DNA from: an uncultured Prevotella sp.
Lineage (GTDB): Bacteria > Bacteroidota > Bacteroidia > Bacteroidales > Bacteroidaceae
Length of the DNA: 64,000 bases
Assembly: GCA_944319915.1 (NCBI GenBank)
Contig: CALUEY010000032.1
Coordinates: forward strand, 1-64,000
Direction of reading: 5' to 3'
In this document: in pieces, positions 1 to 10,390 of the stretch
Numbering within the stretch: position 1 is the stretch's first letter
Layout of the letters: the number at the start of each line of letters is the position of its first letter
Notes under the pieces: generated by a model
Database searches by the model: none
What the model saw: the letters and a program-made list of their open reading frames with translations, nothing else
Told to the model about the DNA's origin: nothing
Position numbers and translations under genes: made by a program

Positions 1-95
1 ATTATGCAAAGGCAATGCAAACGAGAGGAAAGGAAGCTTGCTTCCAGTTTCCCGAGTGCGGCTTGCATTATGCAAAGTTAGTGCAAATAGCGTAA
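1..95. repeat. Intergenic repeat-like element rich in TGCAAA
   Basis: No gene is visible in the first 240 bases. TGCAAA/TTTGCA motifs recur, a short hairpin (GGAAGC, two bases, GCTTCC) sits near base 35-48, and a minus-strand TAACTTTG box lies at 74-81. The pattern resembles dispersed intergenic elements I recall from Prevotella-like genomes. That resemblance is memory only, and the box has no gene to serve inside this window. Confidence 0.35.
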
Positions 96-174
96 AGGGC
101 AAAGGAAAAAGCCATATTTATTTGTGGGCCTCCGCCGCAGGCCCGGCGGCGGAGGCGGCGGTGGCAATGAAAGA

Positions 175-207
175 GGGCTGCGCCATCCCGGTTGTTTGGC
201 GCAGCCC
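175..207 (-). terminator. Hairpin terminator after the MsbA-like gene
   Basis: Perfect 11-bp arms (GGGCTGCGCCA and its complement) enclose an 11-nt loop. Read on the minus strand, the hairpin lies about 35 nt past the exporter stop codon and is followed by a pyrimidine-rich run. The plus-strand side is also followed by a T-rich stretch, so it could work in both directions. Confidence 0.6.
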
Positions 208-243
208 AACTTTTAATTTTTAACTTTCAATTTTTAACTTTCA
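208..243. repeat. AT-rich heptad-like tandem repeat abutting a stop codon
   Basis: Repeated TTTTTAACTTTCAA units run directly into the stop codon of the minus-strand exporter gene. Similar short tandem repeats occur at gene 3' ends near 9.15, 30.5, 38.2, 40.7 and 58.4 kb. Confidence 0.55.
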
Positions 244-2070
244 AAGCGTTTGCATGTCGTTGAGCTTCTTGTAGTAGCCGCCGGCGGCCAGCAGCTGCTC
301 GTGCGTGCCGTGCTCCACTATCTCGCCCTCGTGGATTACGTAAATCTCGTCGGCGCTCTTGATGGTCGACAGGCGGTGGGCTATGGCCACGGTGGTGCGC
401 GTCTTCATGAGCTTCTCGAGCGCGTCCTGCACCAGCCGCTCGCTCTCGGTGTCGAGGGCCGAGGTGGCCTCGTCGAGTATCAGTATGGGCGGGTTCTTCA
501 GTATGGCCCGGGCTATGCTCACGCGCTGGCGCTGCCCGCCCGAGAGGCGGCTGCCGCGGTCGCCTATGTTGGTGTCGAAGCCGTGCTCCGAGGCCGTTAT
601 GAAGTCGTAGGCGTTGGCTATGCGCGCGGCCTCGTCTATCTGCTCCTGCGTGGCCCCGTCTACGCCGAAGGCGATGTTGCCCCTGAAGGAGTCGTTGAAG
701 AGTATTGCCTCCTGGTTCACGTTGCCTATGAGCTGGCGCAGGTCGTGTATGGCGAGGTCCTTTACGTTCACCCCGTCGATGAGCACCTCGCCCTCCTGCA
801 CGTCGTAGTAGCGCGGTATGAGGTCAACGAGGGTCGACTTGCCTCCGCCGCTCTGGCCCACGAGGGCTATCGTCTTGCCCTTCTCTATGGTGAGGTTGAT
901 GTGGCGCAGCACCCACTTCTCGCCGTACCTGAACGACACGTCGCGGAACTCTATCTTGTGCCTGAACTCGCTCATGCGCACGGGGTTGGGCTTCTCGCGT
1001 ATGGGGTTCTCGGCCTTCAGTATCTTGTTGATGCGCTCCATCGAGGCCAGGCCCTTGGGTATGTTGTACCCGGCCTTGGAGAACTCCTTGAGGGGGTTGA
1101 TGATGCTGTAGAGTATCACGAGGTAGTAGATGAACGTGGGTCCGGAGAGCGTCATGTTGTTGAGCACCAGTATGCCCCCGAACCACAGCACTATCACGAT
1201 CATGACCGTGCCGAGGAACTCGCTCATGGGGTGGGCCAGCTGCTGCCGCCTGTTCACCCTCATCACGCTGGCGCGCTGCCGGTCGTTCACGTCGGCGAAG
1301 CGCCCGTTCATCTTCTCCTCGGCGCAGAAGGCCTTGATGATGCGCAGGCCGCCCAGCGTCTCCTCCACCTGGCTCATCGTGTCGCTCCACAGGGCCTGCG
1401 CCTCCTTGGAGTTCTGCTTGAGCTTGCGGCCCACGTTGCCCATCACCCAGCCCATGAGCGGCACTATGGCGAGGGTGAAGAGCGTGAGCTGCCAGCTGAT
1501 GAAGAGCAGCGTGGAGAAGTAGGCTATGATGAGGATGGGGTTCTTGAAGAGCATGTCGAGCGACGACATGATGGAGCTCTCCACCTCGTTCACGTCGCCG
1601 GTCATGCGGGCTATGATGTCGCCCTTGCGCTCGCCTGAGAAGAAGCCCAGCGGCAGCGACGTTATCTTGCGGTAGAGCAGGTTGCGGATGTCGCGCACCA
1701 CGCCGGTGCGCATGGGTATGATGGCGGCCGAGGAGAGGAAGTAGCAGCCCGTCTTCAGGAAGGTGGCGAAGGCCAGGAAGAGGCCTATGCACAGCAGGGT
1801 GGTGCTGGGGCCTATGCCGTCGATCATGCGGTTCACGTAGAAGTTCATGTTGTTCATCAGCACGTCCTTCACCCCCGCCTGGCCCAGGGCCATGAGCTGC
1901 GTGGCGGCGGTGGCGTCGCCGGTCTTGAAGAGTATCTGCAGGATGGGGATGAGCGCCGCGAAGGAGAAGATGTTGAGCACGGCGGAGAGGATGTTGAAGA
2001 TGATCGACTGCGCCAGGTACCGCTTGTACGGCGGTATGAAGCGGCGCATTATGGTGAGGAATTCTTTCAT
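241..2070 (-). CDS. ABC transporter, fused permease/ATPase (MsbA-like lipid exporter)
   Basis: This 609-aa protein is a type IV ABC half-transporter, probably a homodimeric inner-membrane flippase for lipid A-type or other lipids. The first ~330 residues carry about six hydrophobic segments. The nucleotide-binding domain follows with Walker A GQSGGGKST near residue 404, signature LSGGQRQR near 508, Walker B ILILDEATSALD near 530 and the switch His in AHRLST. The start MKEFLTIMRRF is the natural N-terminus; the open frame continues upstream only as an out-of-frame shadow of miaB. It lies 59 bp downstream of miaB on the same strand, so co-transcription is likely. The substrate is inferred from family alone. 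Confidence 0.9.
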   Translation of the reverse strand: MKEFLTIMRRFIPPYKRYLAQSIIFNILSAVLNIFSFAALIPILQILFKTGDATAATQLMALGQAGVKDVLMNNMNFYVNRMIDGIGPSTTLLCIGLFLAFATFLKTGCYFLSSAAIIPMRTGVVRDIRNLLYRKITSLPLGFFSGERKGDIIARMTGDVNEVESSIMSSLDMLFKNPILIIAYFSTLLFISWQLTLFTLAIVPLMGWVMGNVGRKLKQNSKEAQALWSDTMSQVEETLGGLRIIKAFCAEEKMNGRFADVNDRQRASVMRVNRRQQLAHPMSEFLGTVMIVIVLWFGGILVLNNMTLSGPTFIYYLVILYSIINPLKEFSKAGYNIPKGLASMERINKILKAENPIREKPNPVRMSEFRHKIEFRDVSFRYGEKWVLRHINLTIEKGKTIALVGQSGGGKSTLVDLIPRYYDVQEGEVLIDGVNVKDLAIHDLRQLIGNVNQEAILFNDSFRGNIAFGVDGATQEQIDEAARIANAYDFITASEHGFDTNIGDRGSRLSGGQRQRVSIARAILKNPPILILDEATSALDTESERLVQDALEKLMKTRTTVAIAHRLSTIKSADEIYVIHEGEIVEHGTHEQLLAAGGYYKKLNDMQTL

Positions 2071-2129
2071 TCGTGTATCTTTAGGGGTTGGCGGGGGCTT
2101 TCCGTGTGTGGCGGATGCTGGCGGGGGCT

Positions 2130-3452
<1,323 letters not shown>

Positions 3453-3475
3453 CGTCTTTTTGGTCGTTGCGGGGG

Positions 3476-3508
3476 CAAAGTTACAGCAAAATGGCCATCC
3501 GTCAAAAT
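3476..3508 (-). promoter_or_regulatory. Promoter of miaB
   Basis: Read on the minus strand, TTTTG, a 19-nt spacer and TAACTTTG match the Bacteroidota -33/-7 consensus. The -7 box ends 24 bases before the miaB start codon. Confidence 0.75.
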
Positions 3509-3558
3509 AAAAACAGCACAAAACAGCCATTTAGGTTGCGCCATAGGTAAAAGCGGTA

Positions 3559-3589
3559 CTTGCCGTTTGGCGGAAAATGCGTAACTTTG
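3559..3589 (+). promoter_or_regulatory. Promoter of the PatB/MalY-like gene
   Basis: CTTG, a 19-nt spacer and TAACTTTG at 3582-3589 face away from the miaB promoter, giving a divergent pair. The predicted 5' leader is about 120 nt. Confidence 0.65.
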
Positions 3590-3716
3590 CAAGGGCAAAG
3601 CCGCGCGCCGGCAATAGGCTGCGGCGGGGCAGGTGTGCGCGCCGCCCCTGCGTTTCCGATTGCCGGCATCGGCTTGCAAGAACATCAAGACTGTATATTA
3701 TATAATGTGGGAAAAT

Positions 3717-4877
3717 ATGACTGACTACAATTTCGACGAACTCGTAGACCGCCGCGGAACAAATTCCTACAAGTGGGATTCCGCCCCGGGCGCCGACGTG
3801 CTGCCCATGTGGGTGGCCGACATGGACTTCCGCACGGCCCCGCCCGTAATCGATGCCCTGCGCCGCCGCGTGGAGCACGGCGTGTTTGGCTACGTAAAGG
3901 TGCCTGAGGCTTACTACGACGCAGTGGCCGATTGGTTCTCGCGGCGCCACGGCTGGGCCGTAAGGCGCGAGTGGATCATGTACACCTCGGGCGTGGTGCC
4001 TGCCGTATCGGTGGTGGTAAAGGCCCTCTGCGGGCCGGGCGACCGCGTGATTTTGCAGACGCCGGTGTACAACTGCTTCTTCTCTTCCGTGCGCAACAAC
4101 GGCTGCGAGGTGCTTGAGAACCCGCTGAAGAACGACGACGGACGCTTCACCATCGACTACGCCGACCTCGAAGCCAAGGCCGCCGACCCCAGGGCCAAGC
4201 TGCTCGTGCTCTGCAACCCCCACAACCCCGTGGGCCGAGTGTGGACCGCCGACGAGCTGCTGCGGCTCAACGACATCTGCCTTAGGCACGGCGTGAGGGT
4301 GCTCTCCGACGAGATTCACTGCGAGCTTACGCGCCCCGGGCTGGCCTACCAACCCTTTGCCGCCGTGTCGGAGGAGTGCCTGCACAACGCCATCGTGGCC
4401 AACTCGCCGTCGAAGTCGTTCAACACCGCCGGCCTACAGATAGCCAACATCATCTGCGACGACGCCGAGACGCGCGCCAAGATAGACCGCGCCATCAACA
4501 TCAACGAGGTGTGCGACGTCAACCCCTTCGGCGTTGAGGGCCTCATGGCCGCCTACAACGAGGGCGAGCAGTGGCTCGACGCGCTGCGCCAGTACCTTTG
4601 GGACAACTACGGCGCCCTCTGCCGCTTCTTCGCCGAGCGGCTGCCCGCGCTCAGGGTGACGCCGCTTGAAGGCACCTACCTCGTGTGGGTGGACTGCCGC
4701 GCGCTCCATGCCACCTCCGACGAGCTTGCCGACCGCCTTGCCTCCGAGGCCCGCGTGATGGTGAACAGCGGCACCATGTACGGCCAGGCAGGCGAGGGTT
4801 TCATCCGCATCAACATCGCCTGTCCCCGCAGCCGCATGATGGAGGGCCTGGAGCGCATGGCCTCCGTGCTGGGCTGA
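3717..4877 (+). CDS. PLP-dependent aminotransferase / C-S lyase, MalY/PatB family
   Basis: A 386-aa fold-type I PLP enzyme of the MalY/PatB subgroup, whose members are usually cystathionine beta-lyases or related cysteine C-S lyases. The N-terminus YNFDELVDRRGTNSYKWD is diagnostic of the subgroup. CNPHNPVGR and SDEIH are seen, the Schiff-base lysine lies in NSPSKSFN near residue 233, and the phosphate-binding Arg region is FIRINIACPR. ATG at 3717 is preferred because homologues begin just before YNFDE; an in-frame ATG also lies at 3705. The next gene starts directly after the stop. The true substrate cannot be told from sequence. Confidence 0.9.
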   Translation: MTDYNFDELVDRRGTNSYKWDSAPGADVLPMWVADMDFRTAPPVIDALRRRVEHGVFGYVKVPEAYYDAVADWFSRRHGWAVRREWIMYTSGVVPAVSVVVKALCGPGDRVILQTPVYNCFFSSVRNNGCEVLENPLKNDDGRFTIDYADLEAKAADPRAKLLVLCNPHNPVGRVWTADELLRLNDICLRHGVRVLSDEIHCELTRPGLAYQPFAAVSEECLHNAIVANSPSKSFNTAGLQIANIICDDAETRAKIDRAININEVCDVNPFGVEGLMAAYNEGEQWLDALRQYLWDNYGALCRFFAERLPALRVTPLEGTYLVWVDCRALHATSDELADRLASEARVMVNSGTMYGQAGEGFIRINIACPRSRMMEGLERMASVLG

Positions 4878-4910
4878 ATGCCCCGGCGGCAATGTAAAGC
4901 AATCTGCGCC

Positions 4911-6707
4911 ATGGGCAAGGCAATCCACACTTGCAAGCCGAAGTGCGCCGCCCCGGGCCGGGCGGTGCGCCTCGCCGCCGCGCTTGCGGTGGCGTGGCTT
5001 GTGCTGCTCGCACCGCAGGCAGCCGCCCGGGGCTACGGCTATTACTTCAAGCCCATTGACAGCAGCTTCGACAGCATAGCCCGGCGGCTGTGCGCCCTCG
5101 ACTTTGCCAGCCGCCGCGAGAGCATCACCGACGAATCGCTAAGCCGCCTCGACAGCATTGCCCGCATCCGAGGCAACCGTCAGTTGCAGGCCCGCGCGCT
5201 CTACTGGAGGGTGCGTGCCGGCCAGATGGACGCCCGCCCGGCTGAGTGCATGGCCCTGCTCGACAGCGCGCTCGCCCTCTGCTCGCCGGCATACGCCTAC
5301 GATGCCGCCTGCATAAAGTACCAGCTGGCGGGCAACTGCGAGCGCATGGGCCACTATATGCGCTCCTACCGCCTGGCCAACGAGGCCATAGCCACCTTTG
5401 GCGAGTCGGCCGACAGCTACTTCCTCGGCAACGCCTACCTGCTGCTGGCGCAGCTCTTTGTAGACATAGGCGACCCCGACAACGCCCGCCCGGCGCTCGG
5501 CAATGCCCGCAAGGCTTACGCCAAGGCCGGCTTCCCACTCGGCAGGATATACTTCTTCGAGGCCCAGCTCGCGCCCAAGGGGCAGCAACTGGAGCTTTAC
5601 AGGCAGGCCCTGGCCCACAACCGGGCCGAAGACTGGCCTTTGTCGCTGCAGGCTTTCACCAGCATGGCGCAGCTTTTCATCGACAATGGCCGCCTCGACA
5701 GCGCCCGCGCCGCCGCCGACAGTGCCTTCAGCCTGCTCCACCGCCGCGCGCCCGGCAACCGCCTGTTCCGCACCCTGGCCGCCATCAGCAAGGCGCGGGT
5801 GGCCCTTGCCGCCGCCAACTACCGTGAGGCCGCCGCCATCATGGCCGAAGCCGAGCGGTGGGCCATCCGAATGAGGGGCGAACGCTTCATGGCCGACATA
5901 TACGAATGCCTCTACCTGGCCCACGAGGGCATGGGCGACGAGGCCGCGGCCTACAGATACCTCAAGCTGTTCACCGCCGAGTATGTGCGCAACGTGAACG
6001 ACATAAGGCGGCAGAACGTCACCAAGGCGCGCGCCAGGGAGGCCATCGCGCGGAGCAACGACCGCATAAGGCTGCTCGAACAGGAGGCGCGCCACAAGCG
6101 CGACGTAGCTTACCTTACGCTGGCCGCCGCCGCAATACTGGTGCTGTTGGCCGTGGCCGTGGCGGTGTACCTGTGGCAGCGGTACCGCATACGCGAGGTG
6201 GAAAACCGCGAGCTGCGCAGCAACATCACCCGCGACGCCCTCATCTACAGCACCAACAGGAAGAACTTTGAGCGCGACATGAAGCAGAAGGAGTGCGAGA
6301 TAAGCTCGTCAACGCTGCTGTTGGCCAACAAGAACGAGGTGCTGCAGCAGCTCAGCGCCATCACCAAGCGTTACTTTGACGAGGGCAAGGTGCCGCTGGA
6401 ATATGTAAGGCAGGTAAACGCCATCATTGGCGAGAGCCTGCGCAACGACGACGAATGGCAGCGGTTCAAGCTCCACTTCGACAGCGTACACCCCGACTTC
6501 TTCCGCAAGCTCAAGCAGCTATCGGCCGAACTCACCGAGAACGACCTGCGCCTCTGCGCCTACATACGCATCGGGCTTAGGGCCAAGCAGATAGCCGAGA
6601 TGCTCTCCGTTAGCCCCGACAGCGTTAACAGCAACCGATACCGCCTGCGCAAGAAGCTCGGCCTGCAGCGCGGCGACAGCCTCGACGACTTCATACGCCG
6701 CATCTGA
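4911..6707 (+). CDS. TPR membrane protein with C-terminal LuxR-like HTH (regulator)
   Basis: This is an ~598-aa protein of a type common in Bacteroidales. A signal/anchor (AALAVAWLVLLAPQAAA) is followed by degenerate TPR helices to about residue 360, a coiled coil, and one transmembrane helix (AAAAILVLLAVAVAVYLW) near residue 400. A second coiled coil follows, then a C-terminal helix-turn-helix (NDLRLCAYIRIGLRAKQIAEMLSVSPDSVN in two runs around residues 543-590). The topology suggests periplasmic TPRs sensing a signal and a cytoplasmic DNA-binding tail. The start could instead be ATG 4878, which abuts the previous stop codon; 4911 gives a cleaner signal sequence. The target is unknown, perhaps the next secreted-protein gene. 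Confidence 0.8.
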   Translation: MGKAIHTCKPKCAAPGRAVRLAAALAVAWLVLLAPQAAARGYGYYFKPIDSSFDSIARRLCALDFASRRESITDESLSRLDSIARIRGNRQLQARALYWRVRAGQMDARPAECMALLDSALALCSPAYAYDAACIKYQLAGNCERMGHYMRSYRLANEAIATFGESADSYFLGNAYLLLAQLFVDIGDPDNARPALGNARKAYAKAGFPLGRIYFFEAQLAPKGQQLELYRQALAHNRAEDWPLSLQAFTSMAQLFIDNGRLDSARAAADSAFSLLHRRAPGNRLFRTLAAISKARVALAAANYREAAAIMAEAERWAIRMRGERFMADIYECLYLAHEGMGDEAAAYRYLKLFTAEYVRNVNDIRRQNVTKARAREAIARSNDRIRLLEQEARHKRDVAYLTLAAAAILVLLAVAVAVYLWQRYRIREVENRELRSNITRDALIYSTNRKNFERDMKQKECEISSSTLLLANKNEVLQQLSAITKRYFDEGKVPLEYVRQVNAIIGESLRNDDEWQRFKLHFDSVHPDFFRKLKQLSAELTENDLRLCAYIRIGLRAKQIAEMLSVSPDSVNSNRYRLRKKLGLQRGDSLDDFIRRI

Positions 6708-6819
6708 CAGGCGACCCTCCGCGCGCCATCGCCGCAAGCTGAGGCGGCGGGAATACAGATAATATGAATGTCCGCAATCAGCCAAGCAAATGGAAATATT
6801 GAAGTGGACAAGCATTTGT

Positions 6820-6892
6820 GCTCTAACTCCTTAGCGGAACGCAGTGGAGCGATAACTTCTTATAACTCCTTTAACTCCTTAGGATAGGAGCT
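6820..6892. repeat. TAACTCCTT-type short repeats in a gene-free interval
   Basis: The gap between the TPR regulator and the next gene holds several copies of TAACTCCTT, two of them almost adjacent, in otherwise AT-rich DNA. No ORF with coding character is seen. The remainder holds the promoter of the downstream gene. Confidence 0.45.
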
Positions 6893-6972
6893 TTGCGGAT
6901 ATTCAATATAGATAAAAACTGACAGCGGCCATTTTCTGCCGACTTTCCATCTGCCTTACTGCGTTTTTTCCA

Positions 6973-6980
6973 TATCTTTG
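6973..6980 (+). promoter_or_regulatory. -7 box of the YD-repeat protein gene
   Basis: TATCTTTG matches the Bacteroidota -7 consensus and lies 76 bases upstream of the start codon. No exact TTTG stands 19 nt upstream, so only the -7 element is claimed. Confidence 0.5.
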
Positions 6981-7056
6981 CATAGGCGCGCCCCACGGGC
7001 GGCGGGCTGCCCGCTGCTGTGTCGCGCCTGCATAAAGAACCAAAAACATAACGCTT

Positions 7057-8685
7057 ATGAAGAAGATTTACCTTGTCATCTTAGCTGCCATGGCGACGCT
7101 CGCCGCCACGGCGCAGGCACCCGTCGGCAACGGCTGGGCCAAGAAGCAGGCTCCCATCGCTGCCCTGGCCGAGGCGCAGCCGCGCTGCGACAGCATCGTG
7201 CAAAAGGACCACCAGGGCAACCGCCTGCAGCGCATAGTGAACCGCTACGCCGCCGACGGCTCGGTGGCATCGCGCCTCTACGAGGTTTACGATGCACTGG
7301 CCGCAGCCTACAGCCCATCGGAGCTTTACAGCTTTGAGTACGACGATTACGGCAACGTGAGCGTGACGGTCTATGCCAAGTGGGATGCCGCCGCAGGCCA
7401 GTGGGCCAACCAGCAGCGCGTGGAGGAGGATTACAACGCCATGGGGCTGAAGACCTCGCAGCGCAACTACACGTGGCAGGACGGCCAGTGGACGCTCATC
7501 TCGCGCGGCGACGCCACTTACGACGAGCAGGGCCACGAGCTTTCAAACATCACGCGCGACTGGGGCGGCCCCGAGGTGGGCTGGACGAAGATAAAGAACG
7601 AGTACACCTACAACGAGCAGGGCCTGTGTACATCGGCCACTTACTTCGGCTTTGTGGCCGGCGATGCCGAGTTCGTGCCTACCTTCCGCACATCCTACGA
7701 CTACACCGAGGCTGGCCAGATGACCCTCAGGTTCACGCAGGACTGGGACGCGGCGCAGGCCAAGTTTACCGACACCATGAAGGAGGAGTGGACTTACGAC
7801 GGCGAGGGCAACCAAACGCTCTACACATCGTACTACAAGGACTTCAACACCGGCGAGCTTGCACCTATGTCGAAGCGCGAGATGGGATACGACGCCCGCG
7901 GCAACATGCTCACCACGCTCTCCTACACCATGCTGCCCGGTGGCGGCTGGACTCTGCAGGGCAAGGACGAATACACTTACGACGCCAACGACAGCGTGCT
8001 CACCAAGACCACCTACTCCGCCGTGTATGGCTCAACCGAGCTTAAGGCCGACGTGCTCTGGACTTATGAGTACGATGAGGCGGGCAACTGCACCCTCTTC
8101 CTCACCCAATATATGGGCGAGGACGGCCGGTGGGTGAACATGACCAAGGACGAGAAAGCTTACGACGAGGCAGGCAACATGACCTCGCAGCGTAAGTATA
8201 ACTGGGCGGTGGACGCCGCCACGGGCGACTACCATTGGCTGACCACCTTCAAGGGCGACTATGCCTTTGATGAGGCCGGGCGCATGCTGTCGATAGAGGA
8301 GCTTAACTACGACATGATGCAGGGCCGCTGGGCCGGGCTGCAAAAGAGCGAGACGGAGTACGACGCCCACGGCAACACGCTCAAGGAAACCATCTACCAA
8401 TGGGTGGACGCGCAGCAGCGGTTTGTGCTGGCAGGCACCGTGGAGCTGTTCTACTCGCTGCCCACGGGCATTGTCGCCGCCAAGGCCGGCGCCGAGGGCT
8501 TCAGAATAAGCACCGATGGCGGCAGCATCCGCGTTGTGTTTGCAGGGGCGGCGCAGCCCGTGGCCATATATTCGATGTCGGGCCGGAAGGTGGCCGGCGG
8601 GCCGGTGGCCACTGGTCTTGTGCCCGGGCAGGCGTATATCGTGGCCGTGGGCAATGGTTACCGCTGCAAGGTGGTGGCCCGCTGA
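7057..8685 (+). CDS. Secreted YD-repeat-like protein with short C-terminal sorting-type domain
   Basis: This 542-aa protein begins with a signal peptide (MKKIYLVILAAMATLAATAQA). The body has at least ten imperfect ~40-50-residue repeats around YDxxGN (YDDYGN, YDEAGN, YDAHGN, YDARGN), which resemble RHS/YD repeats and Bacteroidales DUF3836-type proteins. The last ~65 residues (VVFAGAAQPVAIYSMSGRKV ... GQAYIVAVGNGYRCKV) look like the short C-terminal domain found on many secreted Bacteroidales proteins. The location is probably periplasm or cell surface and the function is unknown. The TPR/HTH regulator upstream is a plausible controller. Confidence 0.75.
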   Translation: MKKIYLVILAAMATLAATAQAPVGNGWAKKQAPIAALAEAQPRCDSIVQKDHQGNRLQRIVNRYAADGSVASRLYEVYDALAAAYSPSELYSFEYDDYGNVSVTVYAKWDAAAGQWANQQRVEEDYNAMGLKTSQRNYTWQDGQWTLISRGDATYDEQGHELSNITRDWGGPEVGWTKIKNEYTYNEQGLCTSATYFGFVAGDAEFVPTFRTSYDYTEAGQMTLRFTQDWDAAQAKFTDTMKEEWTYDGEGNQTLYTSYYKDFNTGELAPMSKREMGYDARGNMLTTLSYTMLPGGGWTLQGKDEYTYDANDSVLTKTTYSAVYGSTELKADVLWTYEYDEAGNCTLFLTQYMGEDGRWVNMTKDEKAYDEAGNMTSQRKYNWAVDAATGDYHWLTTFKGDYAFDEAGRMLSIEELNYDMMQGRWAGLQKSETEYDAHGNTLKETIYQWVDAQQRFVLAGTVELFYSLPTGIVAAKAGAEGFRISTDGGSIRVVFAGAAQPVAIYSMSGRKVAGGPVATGLVPGQAYIVAVGNGYRCKVVAR

Positions 8686-8776
8686 CGGCAAGCCCGTGCC
8701 GCTCCCGGCACGCGGCATTTGTAAGGAAGTTTCATGCTCCGCACGCTTCCTTGCAACAGCTTGATGCTCAATGAAT

Positions 8777-8819
8777 TGCAATATAGGCCGTTTCGCATTG
8801 CGAAACGGCCTATATTGCA
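8777..8819. repeat. Perfect 43-bp palindrome of the AAACGGCC family
   Basis: Two exact 21-bp arms are separated by one central base, with GGCCGTTTCGCA before the centre and TGCGAAACGGCC after it. It lies 91 bases past the upstream stop codon and 330 bases before the end of a converging gene. It could be a bidirectional terminator, but no T tract follows, and close relatives occur elsewhere in the window. Confidence 0.85.
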
Positions 8820-9152
8820 CTGCCAAACGTGCTGTTCCGCACCGCAAAACGGCAGGTTCCGCCCCGCCCCGGGCAGTGAGAATGGCAAAAAGACAAGAAA
8901 ACGGAAAGGATTACACCACCGCTAAAGGGATGCCGGCGGGTTGCAAACCCGCCGCAACGTGGGGGAGCGCGTGGCCTTACGTTGCCCTTTCCGCATACGT
9001 CTTAACTCCTTAACTTCTGTAACTCCTTAACTCCTTAGAATCATTTCTTAACTCCTTAAAAATGCTCCTTTGTCCATATCTTGCCTCCTACATCATCCTT
9101 TCCGCATACGTCTTAACTCCCTAACTTCTGTAACTCCTTAACTCCTTAAAAA
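8820..9152. repeat. Gene-free interval with dispersed and tandem short repeats
   Basis: After the palindrome comes a degenerate AAAACGGCAGG copy near 8843. At 8941-8968 lies TTGCAAACCCGCCGCAACG followed by TGGGGGAGC, repeated almost exactly at 59990-60015. From about 9000 there are two blocks of TTAACTCC-type 8-mers (9001-9057 and 9113-9147) that run into the stop codon of the converging glycosyltransferase. No coding sequence is seen. Confidence 0.65.
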
Positions 9153-10313
9153 TTAAAAACTCCCCAAAAGCACCTTGCGGTACACCGCCATGAGGTCGGC
9201 GGCCAGCCGGCTGTCGCTGAAGCGGGCGGCCCAGGCGCGCCCCTGGGCTATCATGCGGCGGCGCAGGGCGCCGTCGGTGCAGGCCGCCACGATGGCGCGG
9301 GCCATGGCCTCGGCGTCGTCGGGGCCCACGTAGAGCGCGCCGGGGCCGCCCGCCTCCTCAAGGCACGAGCCCGTGCAGCCTATGGCCGGCACGCCGCTCG
9401 TGGCGGCCTCGAGCAGCGGTATGCCGAAGCCCTCGATGCGCGAGGGGTAGACGAAGGCCGTGGCCAGGCGGTAGAACGAGGGCAGGTCGGCGAAGCCCAC
9501 GCCGTGGATGAAGCGGAACGCGGCCCCTATGCCCTCGCCCTCGAGGTAGGCCCTTATCTCGTCCTCGTAGGGCGTGTGCCTGCCCACGGCCACCACCGGC
9601 ACCAGGCTCCCCGCCCCCTGGCCCCTGCGGGCCATCAGGGCCACGGCGCGGGCCACGAGCATGAGGTTCTTGCGCCTTTCTATGCTGCCCACGTAGAGCA
9701 CGAAGCGCGGCGGCAGCGAGTGGCGCCGGCGCACGTCGGCGAGCGCGGCGGGGGCTATGGGGGCGGCGAAGGCGGGGTCGCAGCCCTGGTAAACCACGTC
9801 TATCTTGCCCCCGTCCACGCCGTAGTAGGCCATCAGCTCGCGCTTGGTGAACTCGCTCACGGCCACCACGCGGTCGGCCTCGCGGCAGGCCCGGCGCATC
9901 TTGTAGTTGTATATCATGCGGTCGATGGGGTGGTAGTACTCGGGGCAATGCAGGAAGATGAGGTCGTGCACCGTCACCACCGAGCGGCAGCCCGCCCGCC
10001 GTATGCTCAGCGGCAGCTCGTTGCTCAGGCCGTGGTAGAGGGCTATGCCGTCGCGGCGTATGTCGCGCCACACGCCCCACACGCGCCAGAGCGACCGCAG
10101 CCGCCGCCACAGCGGGCCGCCGGGGCCGTGGATGTGCATGGAGGACAGATGGGGCACCTCCCCCAGGTAGGGCGCGCGCCTTGGGTTGGGAACGTAGAGG
10201 TGCAGCTCCGGGGCATCCCCGAGCCGCTGCAGCGTGCGCAGCACAAAGCGGCTGTAGTTGCCAAGGCCGGTGCGGTTTTGTGCGGCTCGCTTGGCGTCGA
10301 ATCCTATTCTCAT
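9153..10313 (-). CDS. Glycosyltransferase family 4 (GT-B fold)
   Basis: A 386-aa retaining GT-B glycosyltransferase, probably cytoplasmic at the inner membrane face and acting in surface glycan synthesis. The N-terminal acceptor domain starts MRIGFDAKRAAQNRTGLGNYSR, typical of mannosyl/rhamnosyl-type GT4 enzymes. The donor domain has FVLYVGSIERRKNL and the E-x7-E segment in FVYPSRIEGFGIPLLEAATS. A start two codons upstream (MAMRIG) is possible. It is divergent from the GT87/GtrA operon and its stop codon lies inside a TTAACTCC-type repeat. Donor sugar unknown. Confidence 0.88.
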   Translation of the reverse strand: MRIGFDAKRAAQNRTGLGNYSRFVLRTLQRLGDAPELHLYVPNPRRAPYLGEVPHLSSMHIHGPGGPLWRRLRSLWRVWGVWRDIRRDGIALYHGLSNELPLSIRRAGCRSVVTVHDLIFLHCPEYYHPIDRMIYNYKMRRACREADRVVAVSEFTKRELMAYYGVDGGKIDVVYQGCDPAFAAPIAPAALADVRRRHSLPPRFVLYVGSIERRKNLMLVARAVALMARRGQGAGSLVPVVAVGRHTPYEDEIRAYLEGEGIGAAFRFIHGVGFADLPSFYRLATAFVYPSRIEGFGIPLLEAATSGVPAIGCTGSCLEEAGGPGALYVGPDDAEAMARAIVAACTDGALRRRMIAQGRAWAARFSDSRLAADLMAVYRKVLLGSF

Positions 10314-10390
10314 TGCCATGGGGTGTATCTAAAGTATGGCAAAACTATTCAAAATTATCGAGATTGAGGCAGGTTTTCGGGAAAAATGGC

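Noticed and set aside
38..223. Short plus-strand ORF of 61 codons near the left edge
   Set aside because: It runs through repeat elements and a terminator hairpin, with no family features and no suitable promoter.
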